Source: Serratia nematodiphila DZ0503SBS1
GTDB lineage: Bacteria; Pseudomonadota; Gammaproteobacteria; Enterobacterales; Enterobacteriaceae
Direction of reading: 5' to 3'
Assembly (NCBI RefSeq): GCF_000738675.1
Contig: NZ_JPUX01000001.1
Location: 1,984,001 to 2,048,000 of the forward strand
DNA length: 64,000 nucleotides
Position 1 is the stretch's first letter. Every line of letters begins with the position of its first letter. Made by a program: the position numbers and the translations under genes. The notes beneath the pieces are model-generated. The model searched no databases and was not told where the DNA came from. It saw only the letters and a program-made list of their open reading frames with translations. Shown here in pieces: positions 1 to 11,082 of the stretch.

Positions 1-1611
1 TACCGCACGCTCTGGCTGCGCCGCGGCGTGTTGCCGATGCTGAGCGAGCTGATGAAAGCGCGTCAGCTGGCGGAGAACCTGTTGGCCAGCGCCGGCGGCG
101 AGCGTCGCTTGACCGACGTGCTGCATCTGGGGGAGCTGTTGCAAGAGGCGGCGGCACAGCTCGACAGCGAGCATGCGCTGGTGCGCTGGCTGGCGCAGCA
201 GATCGCCCAGCCCAATCGCCAGTCCGATAATCAGCAGCTGCGGCTGGAGAGCGACCGGCATCTGGTGCAGGTGATCACGATTCATAAGTCCAAGGGGCTG
301 GAGTTCGATCTGGTGTGGCTGCCGTTCGTCGGCAACTTCCGCCAGCAGCAACAGGCGCTGTATCACGATCGCCACAGTTTCCAGGCGTTGCTGGATCTCG
401 ACGCCAATGAAGAGAGCCAGGCCTGGGCGGAGGAGGAGCGCTTGGCGGAAGATCTGCGTCTGCTGTACGTGGCGCTGACCCGCTCGGTGTACCACTGCAG
501 CATCGGCATCGCGCCGCTGTTCCAGGGCACGCGCAAGAAACAGGGCGATACCGATCTGCACCGCAGCGCATTGGGTTATCTGGTGCAGGGCGGGCAGGCC
601 GGCGACGCCGTGTATCTGCAGGAGCGGCTGCAGCAATTGGCGGGCGGGGGTATCGCGCTGTCGTTGGTTGAACCGCCGGACGAAGAACCCTGGCACCCTC
701 AGGCGGCACTGGCCGAAGCGCTGGCGGCGAAAAGCTTTACCCGGCGGATCCAGGATTTTTGGCGGGTGACCAGCTATACCGGTTTGCAACAGCACGGCGC
801 GAGCCTGATGCAGGATCTGCTGCCGCGTCTGGATGTCGACGCTGCGGGGGAGCGGAGTGAGGAGAGTGAGCCAGCGCTCACACCGCATACCTTCCCGCGC
901 GGCGCGACGCCCGGCACCTTCCTGCACAGTCTGTTCGAAACGCTGGACTTCACCCAGCCGTTGGATGAACAGTGGTTGCTGGCACAGCTGCAACAGCAAG
1001 GATTTGCCGAACACTGGCAGCCGATTTTGCTGGCGTGGATGCAGGTATTGCTCAACACGCCGCTCACCGACAGCGGCGTGACGCTGGCGGCGCTAACGCC
1101 GCAGCACAAGCAGGCCGAGCTGCAGTTCTATTTGCCGATCAACCGGTTGTTGCAGGCGAAGGAGCTCGATGCCCTGGTGAAGCGTTACGATCCGCTTTCC
1201 GCCCGCTGTCCGGCGCTGGATTTCCATCAGGTGCAGGGCATGCTGAAAGGCTTTATCGACCTGGTGTTCTGTTGGCAGGGCAAATACTACCTGCTGGACT
1301 ACAAGTCCAACTGGTTAGGGGAAGACAGCAGCGCCTATACCCGGCCGGCGATGGAGCAGGCGATGGCGGAGCATCGTTACGATCTGCAATATCAGCTGTA
1401 TACGCTGGCGCTGCACCGTTATCTGCGTCATCGGCTGCCGGATTACGATTACCGGCGCCATTTCGGCGGGGTGATTTATCTGTTCCTGCGCGGCGTGGAT
1501 ACGGCGCACCCGGGCAACGGCATTTTCACCTGTCTTCCCGAGTTTGAGCTGGTGGCGGGGATGGATCGCTTGTTCAGCGGCGAGGCTGCTGCGACGGAGG
1601 ATGGATCATGA
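1..1611 (+). CDS. recB: Exodeoxyribonuclease V subunit beta RecB, C-terminal part (5' end outside window)
   Basis: RecB is the 3'-5' helicase and sole nuclease subunit of RecBCD, which processes double-strand DNA ends and loads RecA at Chi. The frame is open from base 1, so 536 C-terminal residues of a roughly 1180-residue family are present. UvrD-type motif V ([11 protein letters not shown], bases about 280-310) and motif VI (LLYVALTR, about 460-485) are followed by the RecB nuclease domain. That domain has GFIDLVF, then YLLDYKSN (about 1249-1315), which supply the metal-binding aspartates and catalytic lysine. The stop overlaps the recD start by 4 bases (ATGA), implying translational coupling. 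The identification is firm; only the start is missing. Confidence 0.96.
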   Translation, partial: YRTLWLRRGVLPMLSELMKARQLAENLLASAGGERRLTDVLHLGELLQEAAAQLDSEHALVRWLAQQIAQPNRQSDNQQLRLESDRHLVQVITIHKSKGLEFDLVWLPFVGNFRQQQQALYHDRHSFQALLDLDANEESQAWAEEERLAEDLRLLYVALTRSVYHCSIGIAPLFQGTRKKQGDTDLHRSALGYLVQGGQAGDAVYLQERLQQLAGGGIALSLVEPPDEEPWHPQAALAEALAAKSFTRRIQDFWRVTSYTGLQQHGASLMQDLLPRLDVDAAGERSEESEPALTPHTFPRGATPGTFLHSLFETLDFTQPLDEQWLLAQLQQQGFAEHWQPILLAWMQVLLNTPLTDSGVTLAALTPQHKQAELQFYLPINRLLQAKELDALVKRYDPLSARCPALDFHQVQGMLKGFIDLVFCWQGKYYLLDYKSNWLGEDSSAYTRPAMEQAMAEHRYDLQYQLYTLALHRYLRHRLPDYDYRRHFGGVIYLFLRGVDTAHPGNGIFTCLPEFELVAGMDRLFSGEAAATEDGS

Positions 1612-3458
1612 TCGCACTGCTGGAGCAGGCGGTGGCGCTTGGCGTGTTGCGCCCGCTGGACGTGCAGTTCGCCCGCGTGGTGGCGAACGAAGACGAGCCC
1701 GATATTTTGCTGGCCGCCGCCTGCCTGAGCGCAGAGGCGGGGGCCGGTCACGTCTGTCTGATGCTGGAGCAGCTGCAGGCGGATACGCTGTTTGAAGGGC
1801 GCCAACCGACGCTGGCGCTGGCGCTGTGGGAGGCGGCCGGGCGACCGGATAGCGAGCGTTGGCAGCAGCGCCTGGCGGCCAGCGCGGCGGTCGGGGACGG
1901 CAGTAGCGCTACGCCGCTGGTGCTGCGCGGGCCGCGCCTGTATCTGCAGCGCATGTGGCAAAACGAAGGTGAAGTGGCGGCGTTTATCGGCGGCGAAGGC
2001 GAGTCGCTGGCGGTGCCGGAGGCTGAACTGCGCACTATTCTCGACCGCTTGTTCGGTTCGGCGAGCGACGAACCCGATTGGCAGAAGATCGCCGCCGCGG
2101 TAGCCGCCACGCGGCGCATTGCTGTCATTTCCGGCGGGCCGGGCACCGGTAAAACTACCACCGTCGCCAAGCTGTTGGCGGCGCTGGTGCAGTTGGATGA
2201 AAGCGCGCGCTTGCGCATTCAGCTGGCGGCGCCGACTGGCAAGGCGGCGGCGCGTCTGACGGAGTCGCTTGGCAGCGCCAGCCGTCAGCTGGCGTTGACC
2301 CCGGCGCAGCAGGCGCTGTTCCCGACGGAGGCGGCGACGTTACACCGCCTGTTGGGGGCGCAGCCGAACAGTCAACGCATGCGCTATCACCGCGGCAACC
2401 GGCTGCATTTGGATGTGCTGGTGGTGGATGAGGCCTCGATGGTCGATCTGCCGATGATGGCGCGCCTGATTGCCGCGCTGCCCGATCGGGCGCGGGTGAT
2501 TTTCCTTGGCGATCGCGATCAGCTGGCCTCGGTGGAGGCCGGCGCGGTGCTGGGGGACATTTGCCGTTTTGCCGAGCAGGGATACAGCGATGCGCGTGCC
2601 GCAGAGCTGAGCCGCCTGACCGGCTGTTCGCTCGCAGGGCGGCAGGCCGACGCGGAAGCGGCGGTGCGCGACAGCCTGTGTTTGCTGCGCAAGAGCTACC
2701 GTTTTGACGCTCGATCCGGCATCGGTCAATTGGCGTTGGCGGTCAACGCCGGTGCTGGGGAGCTCGCGCTGGCAGCCTTAAGCGGCAGTTTCGGCGATGT
2801 CGCGGGCTATGCGCTGGCGACGAGCGAAGAGTATCAGGCGCTGCTGGATGCGTGCGTGGCGGGCTACCGCGACTATTTGCGGTTGGCCGCCGAGGGCGCG
2901 GATGCGGCGGCGGTGTTGGCGGCCTTTAGCCGCTTCCAGGTGCTGTGCGCGCTGCGTGAAGGGCCGTTTGGCGTTGCCGGCCTGAATGAACGTATTGAGA
3001 TAGGGTTGCAGCGCGCCGGCCTGATCGACCGCAAACCGGGCGTGCTCGGCCGCTGGTATCGGGGGCGGCCGGTGATGATCGGCCGCAACGACAGCGCGCT
3101 GGGGTTATTCAATGGGGATATCGGCATTACGCTGCCGGATGAGCGCGGCGAGCTGCGCGTGCATTTCCAACTGCCGGATGGAAGCATCAAGTCGGTGCAG
3201 CCGAGCCGTTTGCCGGCGCATGAAACCGCCTATGCCATGACGGTGCACAAATCTCAGGGATCGGAGTTTGACCATACGGTGCTGGTGTTGCCGAATCACT
3301 TCCTGCCGGTGCTGACGCGCGAATTGGTCTATACCGCGATCACTCGCGCGCGTAAGCAGCTCTCGCTGTATGCCACGGAGGCGGTGCTGCTGCGGGCCAT
3401 TCGTATGCCGACCCAGCGCCGCAGCGGATTGGCTGAACGGCTGCAGGCAACGGAATAA
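1608..3458 (+). CDS. recD: Exodeoxyribonuclease V subunit alpha RecD
   Basis: RecD is the 5'-3' superfamily 1 helicase of RecBCD and regulates the nuclease and RecA loading. The 616-residue product compares with 608 in E. coli. Walker [10 protein letters not shown] is at residues 176-184 and Walker B VVDEAS at about 272-277. Motif V ([12 protein letters not shown]) lies near residue 545 and motif VI ([11 protein letters not shown]) near the C terminus. The start lies inside the recB stop (ATGA overlap), so the two are one operon. recC is not in the window; in E. coli it lies upstream beyond ptrA and recB. A GC-rich hairpin follows, and argA converges from the other side. Confidence 0.97.
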   Translation: MIALLEQAVALGVLRPLDVQFARVVANEDEPDILLAAACLSAEAGAGHVCLMLEQLQADTLFEGRQPTLALALWEAAGRPDSERWQQRLAASAAVGDGSSATPLVLRGPRLYLQRMWQNEGEVAAFIGGEGESLAVPEAELRTILDRLFGSASDEPDWQKIAAAVAATRRIAVISGGPGTGKTTTVAKLLAALVQLDESARLRIQLAAPTGKAAARLTESLGSASRQLALTPAQQALFPTEAATLHRLLGAQPNSQRMRYHRGNRLHLDVLVVDEASMVDLPMMARLIAALPDRARVIFLGDRDQLASVEAGAVLGDICRFAEQGYSDARAAELSRLTGCSLAGRQADAEAAVRDSLCLLRKSYRFDARSGIGQLALAVNAGAGELALAALSGSFGDVAGYALATSEEYQALLDACVAGYRDYLRLAAEGADAAAVLAAFSRFQVLCALREGPFGVAGLNERIEIGLQRAGLIDRKPGVLGRWYRGRPVMIGRNDSALGLFNGDIGITLPDERGELRVHFQLPDGSIKSVQPSRLPAHETAYAMTVHKSQGSEFDHTVLVLPNHFLPVLTRELVYTAITRARKQLSLYATEAVLLRAIRMPTQRRSGLAERLQATE

Positions 3459-3468
3459 GCGTTGAAGG

Positions 3469-3488
3469 GGCGCGGCAAGGGCCGCGCC
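3469..3488. terminator. GC-rich hairpin between convergent recD and argA
   Basis: An 8-bp perfect stem GGCGCGGC/GCCGCGCC with a 4-base loop sits in the 37-bp gap between the two convergent stop codons. There is no T-run on either side, so intrinsic termination is uncertain; a 3'-end stabilising role is also possible. Confidence 0.4.
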
Positions 3489-3495
3489 GCGGAGA

Positions 3496-4821
3496 TTACA
3501 GATCGGCCAACAGGATTTTGGAACGGCGCTGGTAGTTGTACAGCGCCTGCTTTTGCATCGGCAGCACGTCGACTTCTGCCGGGGTGAATCCGCGCTCCTG
3601 GAACCAGTGGATGCTGCGGGTGGTCAGTACGAACAGCTTCTTTAATCCCATCTGCCGCGCCTGGTTTTCCACCCGCTGCAGCAGCATTTCGCCGCGCGAA
3701 GAGCTGCGGTAGTCGGGATGCACCGCCACGCAGGCCATTTCACCGATTTTTTCCTCCAGGAACGGGTACAGCGCCGCGCAGGCGATGGTCAGGTTGTCGC
3801 GTTCGATAATGGTGAATTTGTCGATCTCCATCTCCAGCTGTTCACGCGAACGGCGCACCAGAATACCCTGCTGCTCGAGCGGCCGGATCAGCTCCAGGAT
3901 GCCGCCGATGTCGTTGATCGTCGCCCGGCGCACCTGTTCGGCGCTCTCCATCACGATTTGGGTGCCGATGCCGTCGCGCGAGAACAACTCCTGTACCAGC
4001 GCGCCGTCTTCCTGGTAGCTGATCAGGTGGCTGCGGCGCACGCCGCTGCGGCAGCCTTTCACCGCGCCGCGCAGGAAGCGCACGGTGCCGGAATGGTAGT
4101 CACCGCCTTCCTCCAGCTCTTCAAGGCGCTTTTGCGCGTCGTTGGGGAACAGCTCGGAAAGGATGTTGCCTTCCGCGTCGGTCACGCCCTGCGAGGAGCA
4201 GAAACCGATCATTTTTTCCGCTTTCAGCTTGATCGCTAACTGGGTGGCCACTTCTTCCGAGGTCAGGTTGAAGCTCTCGCCGGTGACCGAAACCGCGACC
4301 GGGCCAATCAGCACGATGGCGTTGCTGTCGAGCTGACGGTGGATCGCTTCTTCATCGATGCGGCGAATGCGGCCACTGTGGCAATAGTCGATGCCGTCAT
4401 CGACGCCCAGCGGCTGCGCGATGATGAAGTTGCCGCTGACCACGTTAATGTGCGCGCCCTGCAGTGGCGTGTTGTTGAGGCTCATCGACAGCCGAGCGGT
4501 GATGTCGAGCTGCAGCAGGCCGGCGGCCTGCTTGACCAGCTCCAGCGTATGGGCGTCGGTCACGCGGGTGTGTTTGTGGTAGATCGGCTCATAGTTATGC
4601 TGAGCCAGATTGGCGTCGATCTGCGGCCGCGCGCCGTAAACCACCACCAGGCGAATACCCAGGCTATGCAGCAACCCGATATCGTTGACGATGTTGGAGA
4701 AATTCTCGTGTTCGATGGCTTCCCCGCCGAGCATGATGACGAACGTCTTGCCGCGGTGGGCGTTGATATAGGGGACTGAGTGACGGAATCCTTGCACCAG
4801 CTCTGTACTACGTTCCTTCAC
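3496..4821 (-). CDS. argA: Amino-acid N-acetyltransferase (N-acetylglutamate synthase)
   Basis: ArgA catalyses the first step of arginine biosynthesis, acetyl-CoA plus glutamate to N-acetylglutamate, and in E. coli is feedback-inhibited by arginine. The N-terminal amino-acid-kinase-like domain begins at [11 protein letters not shown] and includes [12 protein letters not shown]-terminal GNAT domain covers roughly residues 290-430. I chose the GTG at 4821 (441 residues, VKERSTELV), because it aligns with the E. coli N terminus and has AGAGG seven bases upstream. The in-frame ATG at 4839 lies inside an ArgR box. Tandem ARG boxes directly upstream indicate arginine repression. Confidence 0.95.
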   Translation of the reverse strand: MKERSTELVQGFRHSVPYINAHRGKTFVIMLGGEAIEHENFSNIVNDIGLLHSLGIRLVVVYGARPQIDANLAQHNYEPIYHKHTRVTDAHTLELVKQAAGLLQLDITARLSMSLNNTPLQGAHINVVSGNFIIAQPLGVDDGIDYCHSGRIRRIDEEAIHRQLDSNAIVLIGPVAVSVTGESFNLTSEEVATQLAIKLKAEKMIGFCSSQGVTDAEGNILSELFPNDAQKRLEELEEGGDYHSGTVRFLRGAVKGCRSGVRRSHLISYQEDGALVQELFSRDGIGTQIVMESAEQVRRATINDIGGILELIRPLEQQGILVRRSREQLEMEIDKFTIIERDNLTIACAALYPFLEEKIGEMACVAVHPDYRSSSRGEMLLQRVENQARQMGLKKLFVLTTRSIHWFQERGFTPAEVDVLPMQKQALYNYQRRSKILLADL

Positions 4822-4832
4822 GGCCAAACCTC

Positions 4833-4871
4833 TTTGCATATTTATACGATATTTTTGTATTTTTATTCTTT
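4833..4871 (-). promoter_or_regulatory. Tandem ARG boxes (ArgR operator) of argA
   Basis: Two 18-bp ARG-box-like palindromes (4833-4850 and 4854-4871) are separated by 3 bp, the canonical arrangement for the ArgR hexamer. The distal box, read on the minus strand, contains AGAATAAAAATACA against the consensus TGAATAATTATTCA. The proximal one contains TGCATATTTATACG on the plus strand. They lie immediately upstream of the GTG start, so they probably overlap the argA promoter or transcription start. Confidence 0.75.
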
Positions 4872-5060
4872 TATTGCGCCGATGGCAAGTGGGAAATCGT
4901 CATGAAGCGTGCGCTAAGGGCGCTAAATCGTTAATAAATTGAAAAACCATAAAAAGATTTTCTGATGACAGGGCTGGAATGATTGGTTAAAGTTTTCGGC
5001 ATCCCCATTTCATTGGTGTTTTTTTCATCTGTTGTAAACAGCTATTACTGCCGGAGCCGC

Positions 5061-6314
5061 ATGCCAAACGCTAATCACAATCTGGGCCGCCGTCGTTTAT
5101 TACAGGGCGTTGCCGCCAGCTGGTTGCTGAGTGTGAGTCGTACGGGCTTCGCCGCATCATCGCACGTGATCGCCGTGCGCGTCTGGCCATCCTCCACCTA
5201 TACCCGCGTCACGCTGGAATCCAACGTCGAGCTGAAATACAAGCAGTTCGCCCTGACCAATCCCGATCGCGTGGTGGTGGATATCGAAGGCGTTCATCTC
5301 AACAGCGTGCTGAAAGGCATCGCCGGGCAGGTGCGCGCCGACGATCCTTATCTCAAGCAGGCGCGCGTCGGCCAGTTCGATCAGAATACCGTGCGGCTGG
5401 TGCTGGAGCTCAAACAAAGCGTCAGCCCGCATATTTTCACGCTGGCGCCGGTGCCGGAGTATCGCAACCGTCTGGTGATGGATCTCTATCCGACCAAGGG
5501 CGGCAGCGGCGGCGAGGAATATGATCCGCTACTGGCGTTACTGGAAGATTACAACAAGGGCGATCTGGAGCGCACGCTGCCGCCGGAAGCGCCGCAGGCC
5601 GGCAAAGCGGGGCGCGATCGGCCGATCGTCATCATGCTGGATCCCGGCCACGGCGGCGAAGATCCCGGCGCGATCGGCAAGTACAAGACGCGCGAGAAAG
5701 ACATCGTGCTGCAGATTGCCCGCAAGCTGAGCGCCATGATCAAGCGCGAGCCGAACATGAAAGTGTTCATGACGCGTAATGAAGACGTGTTTATTCCGCT
5801 CAAGGTGCGCGTCGCCAAGGCGCGCAAGCAGCGTGCCGATCTGTTCGTTTCGATTCACGCCGACGCCTTCACCAGCCGCGCCGCGCGCGGGTCATCGGTG
5901 TTCGCATTGTCCACCAAAGGCGCCACCAGCTCGGCGGCCAAGTTCCTGGCGCAGACGCAGAATGCCTCGGACCAAATCGGCGGCGTCAGCAAGAGCGGCG
6001 ACCGCTATCTCGACCACACCATGTTCGATCTGATCCAGACCGCGACCATCAACGACAGCCTGAAATTCGGCAAGGAAGTGTTGAACCGGATGGGCAAAAT
6101 CAACCGGTTGCACAAGAATCGCGTCGATCAGGCCGGTTTTGCGGTGTTGAAGGCGCCGGATATCCCGTCGATCCTGGTGGAAACGGCGTTTATCAGCAAC
6201 ATCGAAGAGGAGCGCAAGCTGCGCACCAGCCATTTCCAGCAGCAGGTGGCGGAGTCGATTCTGGCGGGCATCAAGGCTTATTTCGCCAACGGCGGCGCGC
6301 TGGCGAGTCGATAA
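5061..6314 (+). CDS. amiC: N-acetylmuramoyl-L-alanine amidase AmiC
   Basis: AmiC is a periplasmic zinc amidase that cleaves the stem peptide from MurNAc to separate daughter cells; in E. coli it is activated by NlpD at the septum. The ATG at 5061 gives 417 residues, exactly the E. coli length, with a twin-arginine signal (RRRLLQG at residues 10-16, then a hydrophobic stretch ending in FAAS). An AMIN domain (about 35-150) is followed by an Amidase_3 domain (about 190-410). Zinc and catalytic residues are visible: His197 in DPGHGGED, Glu212 in REKD, His266 in SIHADAF and Glu374 in VETAF. A longer reading from 4983 would bury the Tat signal and was not used. Confidence 0.96.
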   Translation: MPNANHNLGRRRLLQGVAASWLLSVSRTGFAASSHVIAVRVWPSSTYTRVTLESNVELKYKQFALTNPDRVVVDIEGVHLNSVLKGIAGQVRADDPYLKQARVGQFDQNTVRLVLELKQSVSPHIFTLAPVPEYRNRLVMDLYPTKGGSGGEEYDPLLALLEDYNKGDLERTLPPEAPQAGKAGRDRPIVIMLDPGHGGEDPGAIGKYKTREKDIVLQIARKLSAMIKREPNMKVFMTRNEDVFIPLKVRVAKARKQRADLFVSIHADAFTSRAARGSSVFALSTKGATSSAAKFLAQTQNASDQIGGVSKSGDRYLDHTMFDLIQTATINDSLKFGKEVLNRMGKINRLHKNRVDQAGFAVLKAPDIPSILVETAFISNIEEERKLRTSHFQQQVAESILAGIKAYFANGGALASR

Positions 6315-6321
6315 CGGCAGG

Positions 6322-6345
6322 GCCGGGCGCGAGTCCGGCTATTTT
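6322..6345 (+). terminator. Possible amiC terminator
   Basis: A 5-bp GCCGG/CCGGC stem with an 8-base loop is followed by TATTTT, eight bases after the amiC stop. It is short, so confidence is modest. Confidence 0.4.
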
Positions 6346-6360
6346 CGCGGATTGCAGATA

Positions 6361-6382
6361 CAAAAAAACACCCGTCAGGGTG
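6361..6382 (-). terminator. Intrinsic terminator of the initiator tRNA operon
   Basis: On the minus strand a CACCC-TGAC-GGGTG hairpin is followed by seven T residues, 22 bases beyond the last tRNA. It is a textbook rho-independent terminator. Confidence 0.85.
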
Positions 6383-6404
6383 CTTATCTGTTGTCATCAA
6401 GAGT

Positions 6405-6481
<77 letters not shown>

Positions 6482-6546
6482 TCCGTCTTGATGCGGTATT
6501 ACGACGAAACCACCGTTCATGTTATGCCGCTGGTACGACATTCGGT

Positions 6547-6623
<77 letters not shown>

Positions 6624-6681
6624 TCCGTGTAATACTTTGTTATCGAAACCAAACGAAAAATACCGCCAATGCGGCATCGGT

Positions 6682-6758
<77 letters not shown>

Positions 6759-6772
6759 TCCGATGGATGCGC

Positions 6773-6800
6773 ACTATACTCTCCATGCGTTTTGTTGCAA
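6773..6800 (-). promoter_or_regulatory. Sigma70 promoter of the initiator tRNA operon
   Basis: On the minus strand, -35 TTGCAA (6795-6800) and -10 TATAGT (6773-6778) are separated by 16 bp. A GC-rich discriminator (GCGC) follows, typical of stringently controlled stable-RNA promoters. Confidence 0.75.
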
Positions 6801-6974
6801 ACCCTTTTTGCATTTTATTGCCCTAAACCCGTTTTTCTGCTGAATTTGCCCGCAATTTGCCTTCTTTTTCATCACCATCCTCCGTGCGGCTTTTTTTATT
6901 TGCAGCGATTCCTTTATCAATGAGCGTTTGTTATCGTTCAGCCGGTAGATCATATCAGTTTGAGAGTGTGCGCG

Positions 6975-8111
6975 ATGAAAGGACGTTGGGGCAAATACCT
7001 GCTGGGCGGGTTGATGGTGGCGGTGTTGGCGGGCTGTTCGTCCAAGCCGACCGATCGGGGTCAGCAATATAAGGACGGCCGTCTGGATCAATCGCTGGAG
7101 CTGGTCAATCAGCCCAACGCCAAAGGTTCGCCGGTCAACGCCAAGGATTACTCGGATCAGCTGATGGAGATCAAGTACGCGTCGCCTTCGCTGTTTAACC
7201 GCAACAACAGCACCTATCAGGCGGTGCAAAGCTGGATGGCGTCCGGCGCCGACACGCGCATGCTGAGCCAGTACGGCCTCAGCGCTTACCAGATGGAAGG
7301 CGTCGACAATTACGGCAACGTGCAGTTTACCGGCTACTATACGCCGGTGGTGCAGGCGCGCTATACCCAACAGGGCGAGTTCCGCTATCCGCTGTACCGC
7401 ATGCCGCCGAAGGGCAGGGGCCGCTTGCCGGATCGCGCGGGCATCTACTCCGGCGCGCTCGACGATCGCTATATCATCGCTTACACCAACTCGCTGATGG
7501 ACAACTTCATGATGGAAGTCCAGGGCAGCGGTTATGTCGACTACGGCAACGGCCAGCCGCTGGTGTTCTTCGGCTACGGCGGCAAGAACGGCCACGCCTA
7601 TCGCAGCATCGGCAAGGTGCTGATCGATCGCGGCGAAGTGGCTAAGGCGGACATGTCGATGCAGGCGATCCGTCAGTGGGCGGATACCCACAGCGCCGCA
7701 GAGGTGCGTGAGCTGCTGGAGCAGAACCCGTCGTTCGTGTTCTTCCGCCCGGAAGCTTTTGCGCCGGTGAAAGGCGCCAGTGCGGTGCCGCTGATCGCCA
7801 AAGCCTCGGTGGCTTCCGACCGTTCGCTGATCCCGGCGGGCACCACGCTGCTGGCCGAAGTGCCGCTGCTGGACAACAAGGGTAAATTCACGGGAAAATA
7901 CGAGATGCGTCTGATGGTCGCGCTCGACGTGGGCGGCGCCATCAAGGGCCAGCATTTTGACATGTACCAGGGCATCGGGCCGGAAGCCGGCCACTCGGCG
8001 GGGTACTACAACCACTACGGCCGCGTCTGGGTGCTGAAGAACAATGGCGGCGGCCAGCTGTTCAGCGCCAATAAGTCAAACGGCGGCGGTTCGTTGCTGG
8101 CCACCCGCTAA
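6975..8111 (+). CDS. mltA: Membrane-bound lytic murein transglycosylase A
   Basis: MltA is an outer-membrane lipoprotein that cleaves the MurNAc-GlcNAc bond of peptidoglycan to form 1,6-anhydro ends. Starting at the ATG at 6975 (MKGRWGKY) gives 378 residues, against 365 in E. coli. The lipobox LAGC has its lipidated cysteine at residue 21, followed by Ser-Ser, which directs outer-membrane sorting. The MltA domain with GYYTPVVQAR and a C-terminal 3D domain (MVALDVGGAIKG, QHFDMYQG) are present; the catalytic aspartate lies in this region. The upstream in-frame start at 6960 was dropped, because the E. coli protein begins MKGRW. Confidence 0.95.
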   Translation: MKGRWGKYLLGGLMVAVLAGCSSKPTDRGQQYKDGRLDQSLELVNQPNAKGSPVNAKDYSDQLMEIKYASPSLFNRNNSTYQAVQSWMASGADTRMLSQYGLSAYQMEGVDNYGNVQFTGYYTPVVQARYTQQGEFRYPLYRMPPKGRGRLPDRAGIYSGALDDRYIIAYTNSLMDNFMMEVQGSGYVDYGNGQPLVFFGYGGKNGHAYRSIGKVLIDRGEVAKADMSMQAIRQWADTHSAAEVRELLEQNPSFVFFRPEAFAPVKGASAVPLIAKASVASDRSLIPAGTTLLAEVPLLDNKGKFTGKYEMRLMVALDVGGAIKGQHFDMYQGIGPEAGHSAGYYNHYGRVWVLKNNGGGQLFSANKSNGGGSLLATR

Positions 8112-8140
8112 ACGCATACGGCGTGAAAAGAGTGACCCGC

Positions 8141-8166
8141 AAGGGCCGGATTTTCCGGCCCTTATC
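8141..8166 (+). terminator. Terminator-like hairpin after mltA
   Basis: A 10-bp perfect inverted repeat AAGGGCCGGA/TCCGGCCCTT with a 3-base loop lies 29 bases after the mltA stop. The tail is T-containing (ATCATTT) but not a pure T-run. Confidence 0.6.
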
Positions 8167-8195
8167 ATTTGCATTACGAAGGTAATTAAAGCGTT

Positions 8196-9002
8196 ATGAG
8201 CACAGCTTATTCGGAAGCCTATCTGCAGCGTTTCGGCGGCACGGCGCGGTTGTACGGCCAGCAGGCGCTGGCGGTGTTCGCGCAGGCACACGTCTGCGTG
8301 ATCGGCATCGGCGGCGTGGGTTCCTGGGCGGCTGAGGCGCTGGCGCGCACCGGCATCGGCGCCATCACCCTGATCGACATGGATGATGTCTGCGTCACCA
8401 ATACCAATCGTCAAATCCACGCATTGCGTCAGCATGTCGGGCAATCCAAAACCGAGGTGATGGCGGAGCGTATCCTGGCGATTAACCCGGAATGCCGGGT
8501 AACCTGCATCGATGATTTCATCACTCCGGACAACGTCGCCGAGCTGCTGGACCATAACTTCAGCTATGTCATCGACGCGATCGACAGCGTGCGGCCGAAG
8601 GCGGCGCTGCTGTCCTACTGCCGCCGTTTCAAGATCCCGGTGGTGACTACCGGCGGCGCCGGCGGGCAAATAGACCCGACTAAAATCGAAGTGGCCGATC
8701 TGGCGAAGACCATTCAGGATCCGCTGGCCGCCAAACTGCGCGAGCGGCTGAAGCACGATTTCAACGTGGTGAAAAACGGCAAGGGCAAGCTGGGCATCGA
8801 TTGTGTCTTCTCCAGCGAGCCGCTGGTTTATCCGCAGCCGGACGGCTCGGTATGCGCTTCGCGCAGCACGGCGGAAGGGCCGAAAAGAATGGATTGCAGC
8901 GCAGGTTTCGGCGCGGCGACCATGGTTACCGCCACCTTCGGCTTCGTCGCCGTGTCGCACGCGCTGAAAAAGATGGTGGCGAAGGCGGCGCGTCAGGCGT
9001 AA
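8196..9002 (+). CDS. tcdA: tRNA threonylcarbamoyladenosine dehydratase TcdA
   Basis: TcdA is an E1-like enzyme that dehydrates t6A at position 37 of ANN-decoding tRNAs to cyclic ct6A, using ATP. Its 268 residues equal the E. coli length. The nucleotide-binding GIGGVGS is at residues 37-43, followed by [15 protein letters not shown], the ThiF/MoeB signature. An AAGG sequence precedes the ATG. CsdA and CsdE, which support TcdA activity in E. coli, are encoded convergently just downstream. The last 10 bases overlap the csdE 3' end on the other strand (8993-9002). Confidence 0.96.
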   Translation: MSTAYSEAYLQRFGGTARLYGQQALAVFAQAHVCVIGIGGVGSWAAEALARTGIGAITLIDMDDVCVTNTNRQIHALRQHVGQSKTEVMAERILAINPECRVTCIDDFITPDNVAELLDHNFSYVIDAIDSVRPKAALLSYCRRFKIPVVTTGGAGGQIDPTKIEVADLAKTIQDPLAAKLRERLKHDFNVVKNGKGKLGIDCVFSSEPLVYPQPDGSVCASRSTAEGPKRMDCSAGFGAATMVTATFGFVAVSHALKKMVAKAARQA

Positions 9003-9427
9003 CGGGCGGCGATCGCCTTTACGGCGGCGGCCAACGCCGCCAGGCCGCTGGCGCGGGTGGCGCTCAGCTGCGCGCGCAATGCCAGGCGGTCGAACAACGC
9101 CAGCGGATCCAATGCGGCGATCTGCTGCGGCGTTTTCCCTTCCACTTCGGTCAGCAGCACCGCCAGCAGGCCGCGCACGATGCGGCCTTCGCTGTCGCCA
9201 TAGAAATGCAGCGTGCCGTCTTCCAGCAACTGGTGCCCCAGCCAGACGCGGTTTTCACAACCGCTCAATGCCATTTCTTCACTGCGCAAGGCTTCCGGCA
9301 GCGGCGGCAGCCGTTTTGCGAGCATAATCAGCTGGCGGTAGCGGTCTTCCCACTGTTTCAGCGCGCTGAAGGTGGCGATCAACGCGTCGGCGGTGACCTC
9401 TCGGCCAAAAGGATGGGGGGCGAGCAT
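8993..9427 (-). CDS. csdE: Cysteine desulfuration protein CsdE (sulfur acceptor)
   Basis: CsdE is a SufE-family protein that accepts persulfide sulfur from CsdA and passes it on, including to the TcdA system. The product is 144 residues from the ATG at 9427, which has GGAG five bases upstream; E. coli CsdE has 147. The acceptor cysteine is Cys57 in SGCENRVW, and [16 protein letters not shown] is characteristic of the fold. A longer reading using a TTG at 9445 is possible but has no better ribosome site. The start lies 19 bases past the csdA stop codon, so the two are co-transcribed. Confidence 0.94.
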   Translation of the reverse strand: MLAPHPFGREVTADALIATFSALKQWEDRYRQLIMLAKRLPPLPEALRSEEMALSGCENRVWLGHQLLEDGTLHFYGDSEGRIVRGLLAVLLTEVEGKTPQQIAALDPLALFDRLALRAQLSATRASGLAALAAAVKAIAARYA

Positions 9428-9446
9428 AGCGTCTCCGGGAGTCAAG

Positions 9447-10652
9447 TCAGTCGGCCAGCAGATCGAGGGCGTGAGTCAACGCGCTGACCAGCCTATCGAC
9501 GTCCTGTTGAGTATTGTAGGGAGCGAACGACGCGCGCAGCGTGCCGCTGACGCCTAACGCCGCCATCAGCGGCTGCGCGCAGTGCTGGCCGGCGCGCAGC
9601 GCAATGCCTTGCTCCGCCAGCAGCGTGATGATGTCGCTGTGGTGTACGCCGGCGATATCGAACGCCAGCAGGCTGGAACCGGAACTGCGGAAGCTGCGAA
9701 AGCCCGGCAGCTGCGCCAACCGCTGTTCCGCCCGGTCCGCCAGCTCGCGGCTGTAGCGCTCTGCCGCCGCCATGTCCTGTTCGCTGAGCCAGGTGAGCGC
9801 GGCGGCCAACCCCAGCACGCCGGCGATGTTTGGCGTGCCGGCCTCGAAGCAGTGCGGCGGCTTTTGCGGGGTAAAGCCGTCGAACGACGCCTGGGTTAGC
9901 ATCTTTCCCCCTCCTTGCCACGGCGCCATCTGCGCCAGCAGCTCGGCTTTGCCGTACAGTGCGCCGATGCCGGTCGGGCCATACAATTTGTGGCCGGAGA
10001 AGGCGTAGAAATCGATGTCGAGCCGCTGTACGTCGGCCGGGCCGTGAACCACGCCCTGGGCGCCGTCGATCATCACGCGCGCGCCGGCGGCATGGGCCAG
10101 CGCGATAGCCGGCGCCAGATCCGGGCAGCCGCCGGTGACGTTGGACATTTGCCCCAGCGCCAACAGGCGGGTTTTGTCATTGAGCAGGGCGGGCAGCTGC
10201 GTCAAATCCGGCAACCGATCGGCGCCGATCGGCAGTTTCACCACCCGTGCGCCGGTTTGCTCCGCCACCATCAGCCAGGGGATCAGGTTGGCGTGGTGTT
10301 CCGCTTCGCTCACCAGAATTTCATCCCCCGGCTGCAGACGCGGGCGCAGATAGCTCTGCGCCACCAGGTTGATCGCCTCGGTGGTGCCGCTCGTCCAGAC
10401 GATGTCGTCGGCCGATGGCGCATGGATCAGTTGCGCGACCTGGCCGCGCGCCTGCTCGAAACGGGCGGTCAGATCCTGCGCTGCCCGATGCTGGCTGCGG
10501 TGCACGGTGGCGGCGTCATCGCGATAAAATTGCTGTGTGGCGTCGATCACCGCCTGCGGTTTCAACGCGGTGGCGGCGCTGTCCAGATAGATACCGTCCT
10601 GCGCGAGCGCGGGAAACTGTTGGCGAAAAAGGCTGGGGTTAAAAGGCGTCAT
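9447..10652 (-). CDS. csdA: Cysteine desulfurase CsdA
   Basis: CsdA is a PLP-dependent class V aminotransferase-fold enzyme that converts L-cysteine to alanine and enzyme-bound persulfide. Its 401 residues match E. coli. The PLP Schiff-base lysine is Lys222 in [11 protein letters not shown] contacts occur in TSGTTEA (residues 87-93), SEAEHHAN (115-122) and MIDGAQG (194-200). The catalytic cysteine is Cys358 in RAGQHCAQP, the E. coli position. It is the first gene of csdA-csdE and divergent from ygdI. It is not IscS or SufS, since no isc or suf genes are nearby. Confidence 0.96.
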   Translation of the reverse strand: MTPFNPSLFRQQFPALAQDGIYLDSAATALKPQAVIDATQQFYRDDAATVHRSQHRAAQDLTARFEQARGQVAQLIHAPSADDIVWTSGTTEAINLVAQSYLRPRLQPGDEILVSEAEHHANLIPWLMVAEQTGARVVKLPIGADRLPDLTQLPALLNDKTRLLALGQMSNVTGGCPDLAPAIALAHAAGARVMIDGAQGVVHGPADVQRLDIDFYAFSGHKLYGPTGIGALYGKAELLAQMAPWQGGGKMLTQASFDGFTPQKPPHCFEAGTPNIAGVLGLAAALTWLSEQDMAAAERYSRELADRAEQRLAQLPGFRSFRSSGSSLLAFDIAGVHHSDIITLLAEQGIALRAGQHCAQPLMAALGVSGTLRASFAPYNTQQDVDRLVSALTHALDLLAD

Positions 10653-10848
10653 ACCCTGATTGTCACTGGCTTGAGTCGATGGGTGATCCTGTCCTATTTT
10701 GCCGCCGGAGACAAGCGATCCTGCCTATTAGGACTTATCGCCTGGCAAAACTGAGAAAGTTTGTTATGCTATTAAATGTGCGCTTATTAATCGCATTTAT
10801 ACACATAAAAGGTATTTATCAGCATTTAAAACTACAAAGGAGTCCTCA

Positions 10849-11073
10849 ATGAAGAAAACAGCCGCAGTTATCTCTGCCCTGATGCTTACGTTCACCCTGG
10901 CCGCCTGTTCCAGCAACTACGTGATGCATACCAATGACGGACGCACCATTGTTGCTGACGGCAAGCCTAAAGTGGATAACGATACCGGCATGATCAGCTA
11001 TAAAGACGCCAACGGCGTCGAGCAACAGATCAACCGCGCCGATGTGAAAGAGATGGTTGAAAGCGACCAATAA
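10849..11073 (+). CDS. ygdI: Small lipoprotein YgdI
   Basis: This 74-residue protein has a type II signal peptide with lipobox LAAC (Cys at about residue 20, followed by Ser-Ser, so probably outer-membrane). The remaining roughly 55 residues match the YgdI/YgdR domain (YVMHTNDGRTI, KPKVDNDTGMISYKD), a small SH3-like fold of unknown function. AAAGGAG precedes the ATG. The position between csdA and gcvB/gcvA is the same as in E. coli. The paralogue YgdR is close in sequence; context favours YgdI. Confidence 0.9.
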   Translation: MKKTAAVISALMLTFTLAACSSNYVMHTNDGRTIVADGKPKVDNDTGMISYKDANGVEQQINRADVKEMVESDQ

Positions 11074-11082
11074 GCGTCAGGC

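Noticed and set aside
4983..5060. N-terminal extension of AmiC
   Set aside because: It would place 26 residues before the twin-arginine signal. The ATG at 5061 gives exactly the E. coli length.
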